Positions 51,822-60,694 of a DNA stretch of 64,000 nt are shown one piece after another; position 1 is the stretch's first letter; the number at the start of each line of letters is the position of its first letter. Position numbers and translations under genes: made by a program. The notes under the pieces are model-generated. The model was not told the DNA's origin and did not search any database. It worked only from the letters and a program-made list of their open reading frames with translations. Source of the DNA: Saccharopolyspora_C sp040643635 (GTDB taxonomy: Bacteria; Actinomycetota; Actinomycetes; Mycobacteriales; Pseudonocardiaceae). The stretch lies in the NCBI RefSeq assembly GCF_040643635.1, contig NZ_JBEYUS010000008.1, positions 62,001 through 126,000 on the forward strand, read 5' to 3'.

Positions 51822-52730
51822 ATGAGCGTTCCACCCGGTCAGCCGGCCGGTCCGGAGGAAGCGGCGCCCCTGCCCGGGTGCGTCCGCCATCCGGACCGGC
51901 CGACCGGGCTGCGCTGCGCGCGCTGCGAGCGCCCGGCCTGCCCGGACTGCCTCCGCGAGGCCTCCGTCGGCTACCACTGCGTGGACTGCCTGGCGCAGAG
52001 CTCGCGCGGTGGGCGGGAAGCGGTGACCGTCGCGGGCGCGCGGATCGGCGCGAAGCCGGTCGTGGTGCCGGTCCTCATCGTGCTGAACGTGCTGGCGTTC
52101 GCCGCCACGGCGTTCCAGGCGGGCAGCGTCCAGGGCAACGCGGCATCCGACCTCTTCTACCAGTTCTCGCTGTGGCCGGTGGGCGTGGCGGGCGGGCAGT
52201 GGATCCGCCTGGTGAGCTCCGGCTTCCTGCACATCGGTCTGATCCACCTGCTGATGAACATGGTGGCGCTGTGGATCATCGGGCGGGACCTGGAGCAGGT
52301 GCTGGGGCGGTTGCGCTTCACCGCCGTCTACTTCCTGTCGCTGCTCGGCGGCAGCGCACTGGTGTTCCTGCTCGGCGCGGTCGACCAGCCGGTTGCCGGT
52401 GCGTCCGGCGCGGTCTACGGGCTGATGGGCGGGATCGCCGTCGCGGCGCTGCGGCTGAAGGTGAGCCTGCGGCCGGTGCTCATCGTGATCGTGCTGAACA
52501 TCGTGCTGAGCGTCTCCATCCCGGGCATCTCGCTGCTCGGGCACCTCGGCGGGCTGGCGCTGGGCGCGGCCGCGACCGCGGCGCTGGTGTACGCGCCGCG
52601 GGACCGCCGGGTGCCGGTGCAGGCCGCGGCGCTCGGCGGGTTGCTGCTGGTGCTGGTCGTGGCGGTGGTGACGCGAGACCTGTCGCTCGGGCCGATCCAC
52701 TGCATCGCGGACCGCTGCTTCCAGGGCTGA
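51822..52730 (+). CDS. Rhomboid family intramembrane serine protease
   Basis: A 302-residue rhomboid. Catalytic serine in G-A-S-G-A-V-Y-G near residue 193 and catalytic histidine in L-L-G-H-L-G-G-L near residue 240. The N-terminal 60 residues have a B-box-type zinc cluster (C-x-H, C-x2-C, C-x2-C, C-x2-C). Substrate unknown. ATG 51822 is 1 nt after the ppiA stop. Confidence 0.93.
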   Translation: MSVPPGQPAGPEEAAPLPGCVRHPDRPTGLRCARCERPACPDCLREASVGYHCVDCLAQSSRGGREAVTVAGARIGAKPVVVPVLIVLNVLAFAATAFQAGSVQGNAASDLFYQFSLWPVGVAGGQWIRLVSSGFLHIGLIHLLMNMVALWIIGRDLEQVLGRLRFTAVYFLSLLGGSALVFLLGAVDQPVAGASGAVYGLMGGIAVAALRLKVSLRPVLIVIVLNIVLSVSIPGISLLGHLGGLALGAAATAALVYAPRDRRVPVQAAALGGLLLVLVVAVVTRDLSLGPIHCIADRCFQG

Positions 52731-52733
52731 GCG

Positions 52734-53138
52734 TCAGCCGCGCAGCGCGTCCAGGACGTCGGCCACGTCCCGCGGGTCCTCGCCGAGGTCCAGCTTCCCG
52801 AGGACGATCAGCTCACCCGAGTCGGTGTCCAGCTCCAGCGTCGAGGTGCTCAGGCCGAAGCGCTGCCGCGACCGCACCTCGACCCGCACCTGCGGCCACG
52901 GGTGGTGCCTGGTGCCGGTGAAGCCGCGCAGCGCGATCCCGGACGGATCGGCGCGCAGCCGAGGGCGCAGCAGGCTGCCGCTGCCCGCGGCGACGACCAG
53001 CACCACCACGAGCAGCCCGACGAACAGGCGGTCGGACGACGTCTCGGACAGCCACCACCAGACGGCGCTGCACGCCGCCAACGCCCACCCGCAGGTGACC
53101 AGGCCCAGGGGAGCGGACCACTCGCGCACGGTGTTCAC
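52734..53138 (-). CDS. Bacterial PH-domain membrane protein (Rv0010c-like)
   Basis: A 134-residue protein with two membrane helices (about residues 10-30 and 38-58) and a PH-like domain (about 65-134: L-R-A-D-P-S-G-I-A-L-R-G, then P-W-P-Q-V). The position matches Rv0010c. GTG 53138 is preferred for a GGAGG 5 nt upstream; GTG 53162 adds eight residues. Confidence 0.78.
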   Translation of the reverse strand: MNTVREWSAPLGLVTCGWALAACSAVWWWLSETSSDRLFVGLLVVVLVVAAGSGSLLRPRLRADPSGIALRGFTGTRHHPWPQVRVEVRSRQRFGLSTSTLELDTDSGELIVLGKLDLGEDPRDVADVLDALRG

Positions 53139-53177
53139 CTCCACCTCCGCAGTGTCCCGCACCTGGGCCGAACCGAG

Positions 53178-53199
53178 TTATCCACAGGAGTTGTCCACA
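53178..53199. promoter_or_regulatory. Pair of perfect DnaA boxes 23 kb from oriC
   Basis: TTATCCACA at 53178-53186 and TTGTCCACA at 53191-53199, same orientation, 4 bp apart, in the gap between crgA and the PH-domain gene. Confidence 0.8.
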
Positions 53200-53281
53200 C
53201 TGGGGATGAGTTACACGCGTGTGGTTCGACTACCCGGCCGCCCGTGCGCGTGAACCGCACCGCCCCGGACGGGGGAGCGCC

Positions 53282-53548
53282 TCAGCGCCACCGCATCGTC
53301 ATCAGCAGGCCGACGATGATGAACGCGAACCCGACCGCGAAGTTCCACGGCCCCAGCTCGGTCATGAACGGGATCTGCTCGCCCGCCAGGTAGTTCACCA
53401 CCAGCCACAGCAGGCCGATCAGCATCACGCCGAGCATGACGACCACGTAGATCGGGTGCGACGGGCCGACCGATTTCGCCTTCACCGGCGTGCGGCGGTC
53501 CACCGGGGTGGCAGCGGAGTCCTTCTTGCGGACCTTTGACTTCGGCAT
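53282..53548 (-). CDS. crgA: Cell division protein CrgA
   Basis: An 88-residue, two-helix membrane protein (about residues 33-55 and 67-85) beginning M-P-K-S-K-V-R-K-K. It acts at the septum with FtsZ, FtsI and CwsA in actinobacteria. ATG 53548 follows GAGGAC. Matches Rv0011c. Confidence 0.96.
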   Translation of the reverse strand: MPKSKVRKKDSAATPVDRRTPVKAKSVGPSHPIYVVVMLGVMLIGLLWLVVNYLAGEQIPFMTELGPWNFAVGFAFIIVGLLMTMRWR

Positions 53549-53783
53549 GATGTCCTCGCCAGGTGGTGCGGGCCGCAGCCCTGCTCGCGTCGGTGCACGC
53601 GCCGGGACCGGCCGACGGCCGCCGCTCTACCGGTTCGCCGCGCCGGGACGGCCCGGGTCGACGTATCGGAGCGGGTCTGGCCACAACAGCGGAACCGATC
53701 ACGACGCGTCTCGTTGTCCACTCACACGTTAACGTAATCGCGCGCCTGACCGAACACCCCTGCGCGGTGCGGAGCGGGTCGTG

Positions 53784-54620
53784 ATGAGAGGGATACCGTT
53801 GGAAACGTCTGAGGTGGTGACCGCTCCACCCCCGGATTTCCGAGGTGAGCGGCTGCGCGGCGGCCTCCGCATCGCCGGCGAGGTGTTGATCACCCTCGGG
53901 CTGGTGGTCCTGCTGTTCGTGTTCTACGCGGTGTACGTCACCGATTGGACCAGCGCCCGCAGCCAGGCCGCGGCGAGCGACCGGCTGCGCGCCCAGTGGG
54001 AGCGGCCGGCGCCGCCCACCGCCGGGCCCGCCGCGGAGGGGGAGGGGTTCGCCGAGCTCTACATCCCCGCGCTCGGTCCCGACTTCCGCTACACCGTGCT
54101 GGAGGGCACCGACTCGGCCACCCTCGCCGCCGGACCCGGCCACTACGTCGGCACCGCGCTGCCCGGTGAGCAGGGCAACCTCGCCATCGCCGGGCACCGC
54201 ATCGGCAAGGGCGCCCCGTTCGGCGACCTCGACCGGCTGACCGCCTGCGATGCGCTCGTCGTGGAGACCGCGAGCGACTGGTACGTGTACCGGGTGCTGC
54301 CGATGCGCGACCAGGTGTCGGGCTGGAACCCGGCCGCCGACCCGCGCTGCGCGGGCGTCGCGCCGATCGGCGGGCCGTACCAGGGCCTGGTCGGGCAGGA
54401 GATCGTGCGCCCCGAACAGGGCGAAGTGATCTACCCGGTGCCGTGGCGGCAGCGGGACGAGGTCCCGCCCGAGCAGCGGACCCGGCTGATCACGCTCACC
54501 ACCTGCCACCCGCGGTGGTCCGCGCAGCAGCGGCTGATCGTGCACGGCGTGCTGGTCAAGCAGTACCCGAAGGACCCGGTGCACCGGGACCTGCGGCCCG
54601 CGGAGCTCGAGGAGTCCTGA
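53784..54620 (+). CDS. Class E sortase
   Basis: A 278-residue membrane-anchored transpeptidase. A helix near residues 33-55 anchors it; the sortase fold shows catalytic H in A-I-A-G-H-R near residue 138, and the nucleophile C in T-L-T-T-C-H-P-R near residue 237, with R in Q-Q-R. Class E sortases attach LAXTG-type proteins to peptidoglycan in high-GC actinobacteria. GTG 53781 is an alternative start. Confidence 0.9.
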   Translation: MRGIPLETSEVVTAPPPDFRGERLRGGLRIAGEVLITLGLVVLLFVFYAVYVTDWTSARSQAAASDRLRAQWERPAPPTAGPAAEGEGFAELYIPALGPDFRYTVLEGTDSATLAAGPGHYVGTALPGEQGNLAIAGHRIGKGAPFGDLDRLTACDALVVETASDWYVYRVLPMRDQVSGWNPAADPRCAGVAPIGGPYQGLVGQEIVRPEQGEVIYPVPWRQRDEVPPEQRTRLITLTTCHPRWSAQQRLIVHGVLVKQYPKDPVHRDLRPAELEES

Positions 54621-54775
54621 TGTACCACTGGATCTGGCGGCACCTGCCGGGCCCGCTGCCGGTGAAGATCGTCGAAGCGGTGGTCATCGTGCTGGTGGTG
54701 GTCGCGCTGCTGCTGTTCGTGGTGTTCCCGTGGCTGGAGCCGCTGCTGCCGTTCAACGACGTCACCACGGTCTGA
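54620..54775 (+). CDS. Small single-helix membrane protein next to the sortase
   Basis: A 51-residue protein: short amphipathic start (Y-H-W-I-W-R-H-L-P-G), one helix (about residues 19-40), and L-L-P-F-N-D-V at the end. Its ATG overlaps the sortase stop (TGATG), so the two are translationally coupled. Similar small proteins accompany class E sortases in actinobacteria; function unknown. Confidence 0.8.
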   Translation: MYHWIWRHLPGPLPVKIVEAVVIVLVVVALLLFVVFPWLEPLLPFNDVTTV

Positions 54776-54797
54776 GGCTCGCCGGTACGCTGGCGGG

Positions 54798-55442
54798 GTG
54801 CGCGTACTCGTCGTCGACAACTACGACAGCTTCGTCTACAACCTCGTGCAGTACCTCGCCCAGCTCGGCGCGGACTGCGTGGTGCGGCGCAACGACGCCG
54901 TCACCGACGAGGACGTGGCCTGGTCCGACGGCGTCCTGCTGAGCCCCGGGCCGGGGACGCCGGACCGGGCGGGCCGGTCGATGGAGCTCGTCCGGACCTG
55001 CGCCCGCGACCGGCGCCCGCTGTTCGGGGTGTGCCTCGGGCACCAGGCCATCGGTGCGGTCTGGGGCGGTGTCGTGGAGCGGGCTCCCGAGCTGCTGCAC
55101 GGCAAGACCTCGCTGATCGAGCACTCCGGCGCCGGCGTGTTCGCCGGGCTGCCGCAGCCGTTCGTCGCGACCCGCTACCACTCGCTGATCGTGCGGGCGG
55201 TGAGCGTGCCGGACGACTTCGAGGTCACCGCGCGCACCGCCGACGGCATCGTGATGGGGATGCGGCACCGCGAGCTGCCGGTCGAGGGCGTGCAGTTCCA
55301 CCCCGAGTCCGTGCTCACCGACGGCGGGCACCGGATGCTGGCGAACTGGATGACCGCCGCAGGCCACCCGCCGCAGGCGGAACTGGTGGACGAGCTGGAG
55401 CGCGGGATGCGCTCGCTGGCCGCCGCCGCGCAGCGTTCTTGA
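54798..55442 (+). CDS. trpG: Glutamine amidotransferase, anthranilate/aminodeoxychorismate synthase component II
   Basis: A 214-residue class I amidotransferase that supplies ammonia to chorismate enzymes. Catalytic C in G-V-C-L-G-H-Q near residue 77, H and E in F-H-P-E-S near residue 165. Matches Rv0013 (trpG/pabA); position suits the folate-type enzyme as well. GTG 54798, no clear ribosome site. Confidence 0.94.
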   Translation: MRVLVVDNYDSFVYNLVQYLAQLGADCVVRRNDAVTDEDVAWSDGVLLSPGPGTPDRAGRSMELVRTCARDRRPLFGVCLGHQAIGAVWGGVVERAPELLHGKTSLIEHSGAGVFAGLPQPFVATRYHSLIVRAVSVPDDFEVTARTADGIVMGMRHRELPVEGVQFHPESVLTDGGHRMLANWMTAAGHPPQAELVDELERGMRSLAAAAQRS

Positions 55443-55474
55443 TCGTTCCGAGTCCGCTGAGCTGCACGGACTCC

Positions 55475-55490
55475 CGTTCCACGTGAAACC
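55475..55490. promoter_or_regulatory. Isolated parS-like site (one mismatch)
   Basis: GTTCCACGTGAAAC: one change from the parS core, between trpG and pknB, 31.8 kb from the main cluster. Confidence 0.65.
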
Positions 55491-55503
55491 GCCCGGAACA
55501 CGA

Positions 55504-55560
55504 CGGTGCCCGGAGGCCGCGGTCCCGCGCGATGCGCGCGAACCGGGCTTCCGGGCACCG
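55504..55560. terminator. Hairpin between trpG and pknB
   Basis: An 11-bp perfect stem (55504-55514 with 55550-55560) encloses smaller GC hairpins. It lies between convergent genes and ends the pknB operon. Confidence 0.7.
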
Positions 55561-55582
55561 GTGTTCAGCCCCGCGGCCCCCT

Positions 55583-57568
55583 TCAACCGAAGCCGGGGAA
55601 GAACCCGTCCGAGGTCGGGGGATTGCTCGTGCTCGGGTTGGCGGAGTACTTGCCGATCTGCAAGGTCACCGTCTGGTTCTTGCCGATCTTCTGCCCGGTT
55701 CCGGGCGAGCTGCCGATGACCTCGTCGTCCTTGCTCAGGTCGTCGGTCTCGACCTCTTCCTCCTTGATGCTGCCGTTCCAGCCCATCGACCTGAGGGCCT
55801 GCTCGGCCTCGTCCTTGGACTTGCCGGTCAGCGGCGGCATCGTCAGCTGGGCGCCGTTGGACACGACCAGCGTGATCTCGGAGCCCTTCTTGACGCTGGT
55901 CCCCGGCGACGGGTTCTGGTCGATCACCGTGCCCGCGTCCTGGTCGGAGTCCCGCTCCTGGCGCTGCACGTTGAAGCCCGCCGGTTCCAGGGTGGCCTTC
56001 GCCTGCTCGTAGGAGAGGGTGCGCACGTCCGGGACCTGCGTCTTCGCCACCTCCTTGCCGACGGTCACGTTGATCGTGGTGCCGCGGGCGACGGAGCCGT
56101 CCTTGCTCTCCCAGTCGACGATCTTGCCGACCAGGTTGGAGTCCTCGACCTCGACCTCGTCGTCGTCCAAGCCCAGGACCAGGCCCTGGTCGCGCAGCAG
56201 GGTGGAGGCCTCGCTCTTCTCCTTGCCGTACAGGTCGGGGACGCTGACGATCGCGGGTCCGCCGCCCTCGCACAGCTGGAGCCGCTGCTCCTTCTTCACC
56301 ACCTGGGTGCCCGCGGCAGGGGTCACCTTGACCACGGTGCCGATCTGCTCGGCGGTGGACTCGCACTTCTGCGGGCTGACGTCGAACAGCCAGTTGCTCG
56401 CGTTGAGCTGCGAGCGGGCCGCGCTCATCGTCATGCCCTCGAGCGGCGGGACGGCCGCCTTCTCCGGTTCGTCGGGCTGCGTGAAGAAGGTCGTCGCCAG
56501 CCACGCGACCAGGATGAACACCCCGACGCAGGCGAGCGTGACCAGCGCGATCAGCCAGTTCCGGCGGCGCTTGCCGTCGTCGTAGTCGGCGGCGGCCACC
56601 GTCGCCGTGGAGCCGGTGTGGCGCTCCGCGGAGCGGTGCCTGCCCGGGCTGAACACCTCGGTCGCCGCGGGCGGCGCCATCATCGAGGTGCGGTCCTCCT
56701 CCGACATGATCATCGGAGCCTTGGGCCGCTGGCCGGACAGCACCCGCACCAGGTCGGCGCGCATCTCGGCCGCCGACTGGTACCGGTTCGCCGGGTTCTT
56801 GCTGAGCGCCTTGAGCACCACGGCGTCCAGCGACGCGGGCACCGTCGAGTTCACGTCGGACGGCTTGCGCGGGTCCTCCCGCACGTGCTGGTAGGCCACC
56901 GCGACCGGCGAGTCGCCGGTGAACGGCGGCTCCGAGGTCAGCAGCTCGAACAGCACGCAGCCCGCCGCGTACACGTCGGACCGGGCGTCGACGGACTCGC
57001 CGCGCGCCTGCTCCGGCGACAGGTACTGGGCGGTGCCGATCACCGCGGCGGTCTGGGTGACCGCGGCCTGGCCGTCGGCGAGCGCCCGGGCGATGCCGAA
57101 GTCCATCACCTTCACCGCGCCGGAGCGGGTGATCATGATGTTGGCCGGCTTCACGTCGCGGTGCACGATCCCGTGCCGGTGGCTGAAGTCCAGCGCCGCC
57201 GAGGCGTCCGCCATGACCTCCATCGCGCGGCGCGGCGGCAGCGGACCCTCGGACTTGACGATGTCGCGCAGCGTCCGGCCGTCCACGTACTCCATGACGA
57301 TGTACGGGAGCTGGTCCTCTTCGGTGTCCGTCTCACCGGTGTCGTAGACGGCGACGATCGCCGGGTGGTTCAACGCGGCGGCGTTCTGCGCCTCGCGGCG
57401 GAACCGGAGTTGGAACGTGGGGTCGCGGGCCAGGTCGGCACGCAGTACCTTGACCGCCACGTCCCGCCCCAGCCGGATGTCCCGGCCGCGGTGGACCTCC
57501 GACATACCGCCGTAACCGAGCGTGTCCCCGATTTCGTAGCGGTTGTTGAGAAGTCGCGGTGAGCTCAT
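55583..57568 (-). CDS. pknB: Serine/threonine protein kinase PknB with four PASTA domains
   Basis: A 661-residue receptor kinase for peptidoglycan and growth control. The kinase domain (about 10-275) has V-A-V-K, H-R-D-V-K-P-A-N and D-F-G, with the T-Q-T activation-loop pair known to be autophosphorylated in M. tuberculosis. A helix near 340-362 leads to four PASTA repeats (about 370-640) that bind muropeptide or lipid II. Its targets in mycobacteria include the MurJ partner and CwlM. ATG 57568 overlaps the pknA stop (ATGA). Confidence 0.98.
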   Translation of the reverse strand: MSSPRLLNNRYEIGDTLGYGGMSEVHRGRDIRLGRDVAVKVLRADLARDPTFQLRFRREAQNAAALNHPAIVAVYDTGETDTEEDQLPYIVMEYVDGRTLRDIVKSEGPLPPRRAMEVMADASAALDFSHRHGIVHRDVKPANIMITRSGAVKVMDFGIARALADGQAAVTQTAAVIGTAQYLSPEQARGESVDARSDVYAAGCVLFELLTSEPPFTGDSPVAVAYQHVREDPRKPSDVNSTVPASLDAVVLKALSKNPANRYQSAAEMRADLVRVLSGQRPKAPMIMSEEDRTSMMAPPAATEVFSPGRHRSAERHTGSTATVAAADYDDGKRRRNWLIALVTLACVGVFILVAWLATTFFTQPDEPEKAAVPPLEGMTMSAARSQLNASNWLFDVSPQKCESTAEQIGTVVKVTPAAGTQVVKKEQRLQLCEGGGPAIVSVPDLYGKEKSEASTLLRDQGLVLGLDDDEVEVEDSNLVGKIVDWESKDGSVARGTTINVTVGKEVAKTQVPDVRTLSYEQAKATLEPAGFNVQRQERDSDQDAGTVIDQNPSPGTSVKKGSEITLVVSNGAQLTMPPLTGKSKDEAEQALRSMGWNGSIKEEEVETDDLSKDDEVIGSSPGTGQKIGKNQTVTLQIGKYSANPSTSNPPTSDGFFPGFG

Positions 57569-59250
57569 CGATGCGTCGTCCCGATCTTTGTCAATGATCG
57601 TCCCATCATGCCGACCCGCTGCGCACTGCCGATCGCCGCCATCCGGTGGCGATGATCCGCGCGGTGTGTCCCCGACTTCGGTGTGCCGGAACCGTCGAAC
57701 TCGGACCCGACCGCCGCGGCACGCGTCTCAGCACCGATCCAGTCGCTGCCGGGACCGACCCGGCAGTGCTGGGACCGACGCCGTTCCGACGGCCGGAACG
57801 CGGCGCCGTGGTGGCGCGCGCGGTCCGGACCGATTTTCCGTAGCGCAGTCTGTCGGATCTGGTCCGAAGAATCTAGAAGCGTCCGCTTCCCGGCGCACCG
57901 CTGCGGGTCCACGCGAGTGACCCCCATAGTCGCAGAGCCGCCTGCGGCGGATTCCGGTACTCCCATCGGAGCACCCGGCCGTCGGTGGTCGTCCCGCGCG
58001 CGCAGCCGCGGCGCACCGGCGACCAGCAGCGCCGCGCCCATCGGACCTGCGGACGCGGGCAGCAGCATCCAGAGGAGGAAGCCGAACAGCACCAGCAGCA
58101 CCAGACCGGCCAGCGCCAGCACGATCCACAGCCCGGTGCGGGCCTGCGTGACCGGGGTCTGCGGGTACGGCGCGACGGCCGGGATGCCGGAGGTCGGCGG
58201 CCCGGACTGCTGCGGCAGCTGCGGCGCGGCGGGCATCCGCCCCTGCGGCGGGATGGTGCCCGGCGGATACGTGCCGCCGCCCATCGGTGGCTGCTGCGGC
58301 GACGGCGGCCCGACGTGCAGCGGGGGCACGCCGCCCGCGGGTGCCCCCACATTCCTCGGTGCCTGCTGATGGACGACCATCGCGGCAGGTGTCGGCAGCG
58401 GTAATCCGGCGCGGACCGCGGCGACCGCCTTGGCGAACTCCCCGCCTGCGCCGTAGCGCCTGCGCGGGTCCTTCACCAGCGTCGCCTCGATCAACGCGCG
58501 AGCTCCCGGCGGCACGTCCGGCGGAAGCGGCGGGGCCACTTCACGGATGTGCATCATCGCGACGGTAACCGCGTTGTCGGACAGGAACGGGCGGTGCCCC
58601 TTGAGACATTCGTAACCCACCACGGCCAGCGAGTACACGTCGCTGGACGGGCTCGCTTCGCTGCCCAGCGCCTGCTCGGGCGCGATGTAGTGCGCGGTGC
58701 CCATCACCATCCCGGAACGGGTCACCGGAGCCGCGTCGGCGGCCTTGGCGATGCCGAAGTCGGTGAGCTTCACCGTCCCGGTCGGGGTGATCAGGATGTT
58801 GCCGGGCTTGACGTCGCGGTGCACCAGTCCGCGTTCGTGCGCGGCCTGCAGCGCGTTGCCCGCCTGCTCCAGCATGTCCAGGGTGCGCTCGACGGCGATC
58901 CGGCCCTCCCGGGCCAGCACGGCGGCCAGCGGCTCGCCCTCGACCAGTTCCATCACCAGGTAGGCGGTGTCCTCCGGCCCGTCCGGGATGGCGGCGGTCT
59001 CGCCGTAGTCGTGCACGGCGGCGATGCCGGGGTGGTTCAGCGAGGCGGTGGTGCGGGCTTCCGTGCGGAAGCGGTGCAGGAACTCCGCGTCCCCGCACAG
59101 CTCCGGCTTGAGCACCTTCACCGCGACGGTCCGGTCCAGCCGGACGTCGACGGCTTCCCACACCTCGCCCATTCCGCCCACGGCGATCCGCCGACCCAGC
59201 CGGTACCGGTCGGCGAGCAACTGGCCGGAGGTCAGCACCGGATCAGCCAC
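57565..59250 (-). CDS. pknA: Serine/threonine protein kinase PknA with unusual C-terminal tail
   Basis: A 561-residue kinase. The kinase domain (about 12-275) has V-A-V-K, H-R-D-V-K-P-G-N, D-F-G. A Pro/Gln/Gly-rich linker leads to a helix near 370-400. The final 145 residues are Arg/Ser/His-rich and unlike kinase tails; their third codon positions are much poorer in G/C than the body. It may be a stop-loss or frameshift extension. GTG 59250 overlaps pbpA by 8 nt. M. tuberculosis PknA is 431 residues. Confidence 0.93.
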   Translation of the reverse strand: MADPVLTSGQLLADRYRLGRRIAVGGMGEVWEAVDVRLDRTVAVKVLKPELCGDAEFLHRFRTEARTTASLNHPGIAAVHDYGETAAIPDGPEDTAYLVMELVEGEPLAAVLAREGRIAVERTLDMLEQAGNALQAAHERGLVHRDVKPGNILITPTGTVKLTDFGIAKAADAAPVTRSGMVMGTAHYIAPEQALGSEASPSSDVYSLAVVGYECLKGHRPFLSDNAVTVAMMHIREVAPPLPPDVPPGARALIEATLVKDPRRRYGAGGEFAKAVAAVRAGLPLPTPAAMVVHQQAPRNVGAPAGGVPPLHVGPPSPQQPPMGGGTYPPGTIPPQGRMPAAPQLPQQSGPPTSGIPAVAPYPQTPVTQARTGLWIVLALAGLVLLVLFGFLLWMLLPASAGPMGAALLVAGAPRLRARDDHRRPGAPMGVPESAAGGSATMGVTRVDPQRCAGKRTLLDSSDQIRQTALRKIGPDRARHHGAAFRPSERRRSQHCRVGPGSDWIGAETRAAAVGSEFDGSGTPKSGTHRADHRHRMAAIGSAQRVGMMGRSLTKIGTTHR

Positions 59251-60694
59251 CTCCCTGGAGGCCCGCCCGGATCACCTCGCGGCCGATGGGGGCCGCGAGC
59301 GAGCCACCGGTGGCCTCCGCGCCCTCGTCGCCGCCGTTCTCGACGATGACCGCCACCGCGATCTTCGGGTCTTCGGCCGGGGCGAACGCGACGTACCAGC
59401 CGTGCGGCTTGTCGGCGGCGTCGCCGTGCTGCGCGGTACCGGTCTTGGAGGCGATGTCGATCCCGGAGATCTTGCCGGAGCCCTTGGTGTACTGCTCCGA
59501 CTTGAGCATCATCTCGCGGATCTGGTCGGCCACCGTGGAGCTGACGGCCTGGCTCATCTGCTCCGGCTTGAGCTCGTCGATGACCTCCATGTCGGGGGCC
59601 CGGGTGCTCTTGACCAGCTGCGGCTTCATCAGCTTGCCGTCGTTGGCGATGGCCGCGGCCATCATCGCGTTCTGCATCGGGGTGACGCGGACGTCGCGCT
59701 GGCCGATGCCGCTCTGGTACAGCGAGGCGTCGTCCGACATCGGCCCGAGGTCCGACTTGGCGACGGTCATCGGGATCTGCAGGTCGCTGCTGAAGCCGAA
59801 CTTGGCCGCGGTCTCGCGCAGCTTGTCGGCGCCGACCTTGCCGGCGATCTCCGCGAACGCGGTGTTGCAGGAGTGCGCCAGCGCCTCGGTCAGGGTGTTG
59901 CCCTTGCAGGTGTTGCCGCCGTAGTTCGGCAGCTGGGTGCTGGTGTTCGGCAGCGTGATCGAGGCCGCGTCGGTGACGGTCGAGTTCGGCTGGTACCCGT
60001 CGTCCAGGGCGGCCGCGGTGGTGATCAGCTTGAACGTCGAACCGGGCGGGTAGATCTCGGAGACGGAGCGGTTGCTCATCGGCGAACCGTCCGCGTTCTC
60101 CATCGCCTGCCAGTGCTCGGCGGCCACGTTGTTGTCGTGCGAGGCCAGCGGGTTCGGGTCGTACGACGGCGAGTTGACCATGCTGAGGATCTCGCCGGTC
60201 TTCGGGTTCAGCGCGACCACCGAACCCTGGAAGCCCTTGCTGGTCAGCTCGTCGTAGGCGACCTTCTGCATCGCCGGGTTGATGGTCAGCTCCACGTCGC
60301 CGCCTGCGGGCGCCCGACCGGTGATCATGTCGGAGAGCCGGTTGAACGCGAGGCTGTCGTCGGAACCGTTGAGGATGGAGTCCATCGCCCGTTCGATCCC
60401 GTTCGCGCCGTAGGTCGGCGAGTCGAAGCCGGTGACGGGCGCGTACAGCGGCCCGTTCGGATAGGTGCGCTGGAACTTCAGCTCGTCCCCGGTCTCCACC
60501 GAGTTCGCGAGCGACTGCCCGCCCGCGATGATCTGGCCGCGCTGCTTGGCGTACTCGGCCCGCTGGGTGCGGCCGTTGCCCGGCCCGTGGCGCAGGTCGT
60601 CGGCCTCGATGACCTGCACGTAGGTCACGTTGGCCATCAGCAGCAGCACCATGGCCATCATGGCCAGGGCGACTCGGCGTAGCGGCTTGTTCAT
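59243..60694 (-). CDS. pbpA: Penicillin-binding protein (class B transpeptidase) PbpA
   Basis: A 483-residue transpeptidase with an N-terminal anchor (about 7-25). Active-site motifs: S-T-F-K in P-P-G-S-T-F-K, S-C-N, and K-T-G in S-K-T-G-T-A-Q. It crosslinks peptidoglycan and works with RodA. ATG 60694 overlaps the rodA stop. Confidence 0.97.
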   Translation of the reverse strand: MNKPLRRVALAMMAMVLLLMANVTYVQVIEADDLRHGPGNGRTQRAEYAKQRGQIIAGGQSLANSVETGDELKFQRTYPNGPLYAPVTGFDSPTYGANGIERAMDSILNGSDDSLAFNRLSDMITGRAPAGGDVELTINPAMQKVAYDELTSKGFQGSVVALNPKTGEILSMVNSPSYDPNPLASHDNNVAAEHWQAMENADGSPMSNRSVSEIYPPGSTFKLITTAAALDDGYQPNSTVTDAASITLPNTSTQLPNYGGNTCKGNTLTEALAHSCNTAFAEIAGKVGADKLRETAAKFGFSSDLQIPMTVAKSDLGPMSDDASLYQSGIGQRDVRVTPMQNAMMAAAIANDGKLMKPQLVKSTRAPDMEVIDELKPEQMSQAVSSTVADQIREMMLKSEQYTKGSGKISGIDIASKTGTAQHGDAADKPHGWYVAFAPAEDPKIAVAVIVENGGDEGAEATGGSLAAPIGREVIRAGLQGGG

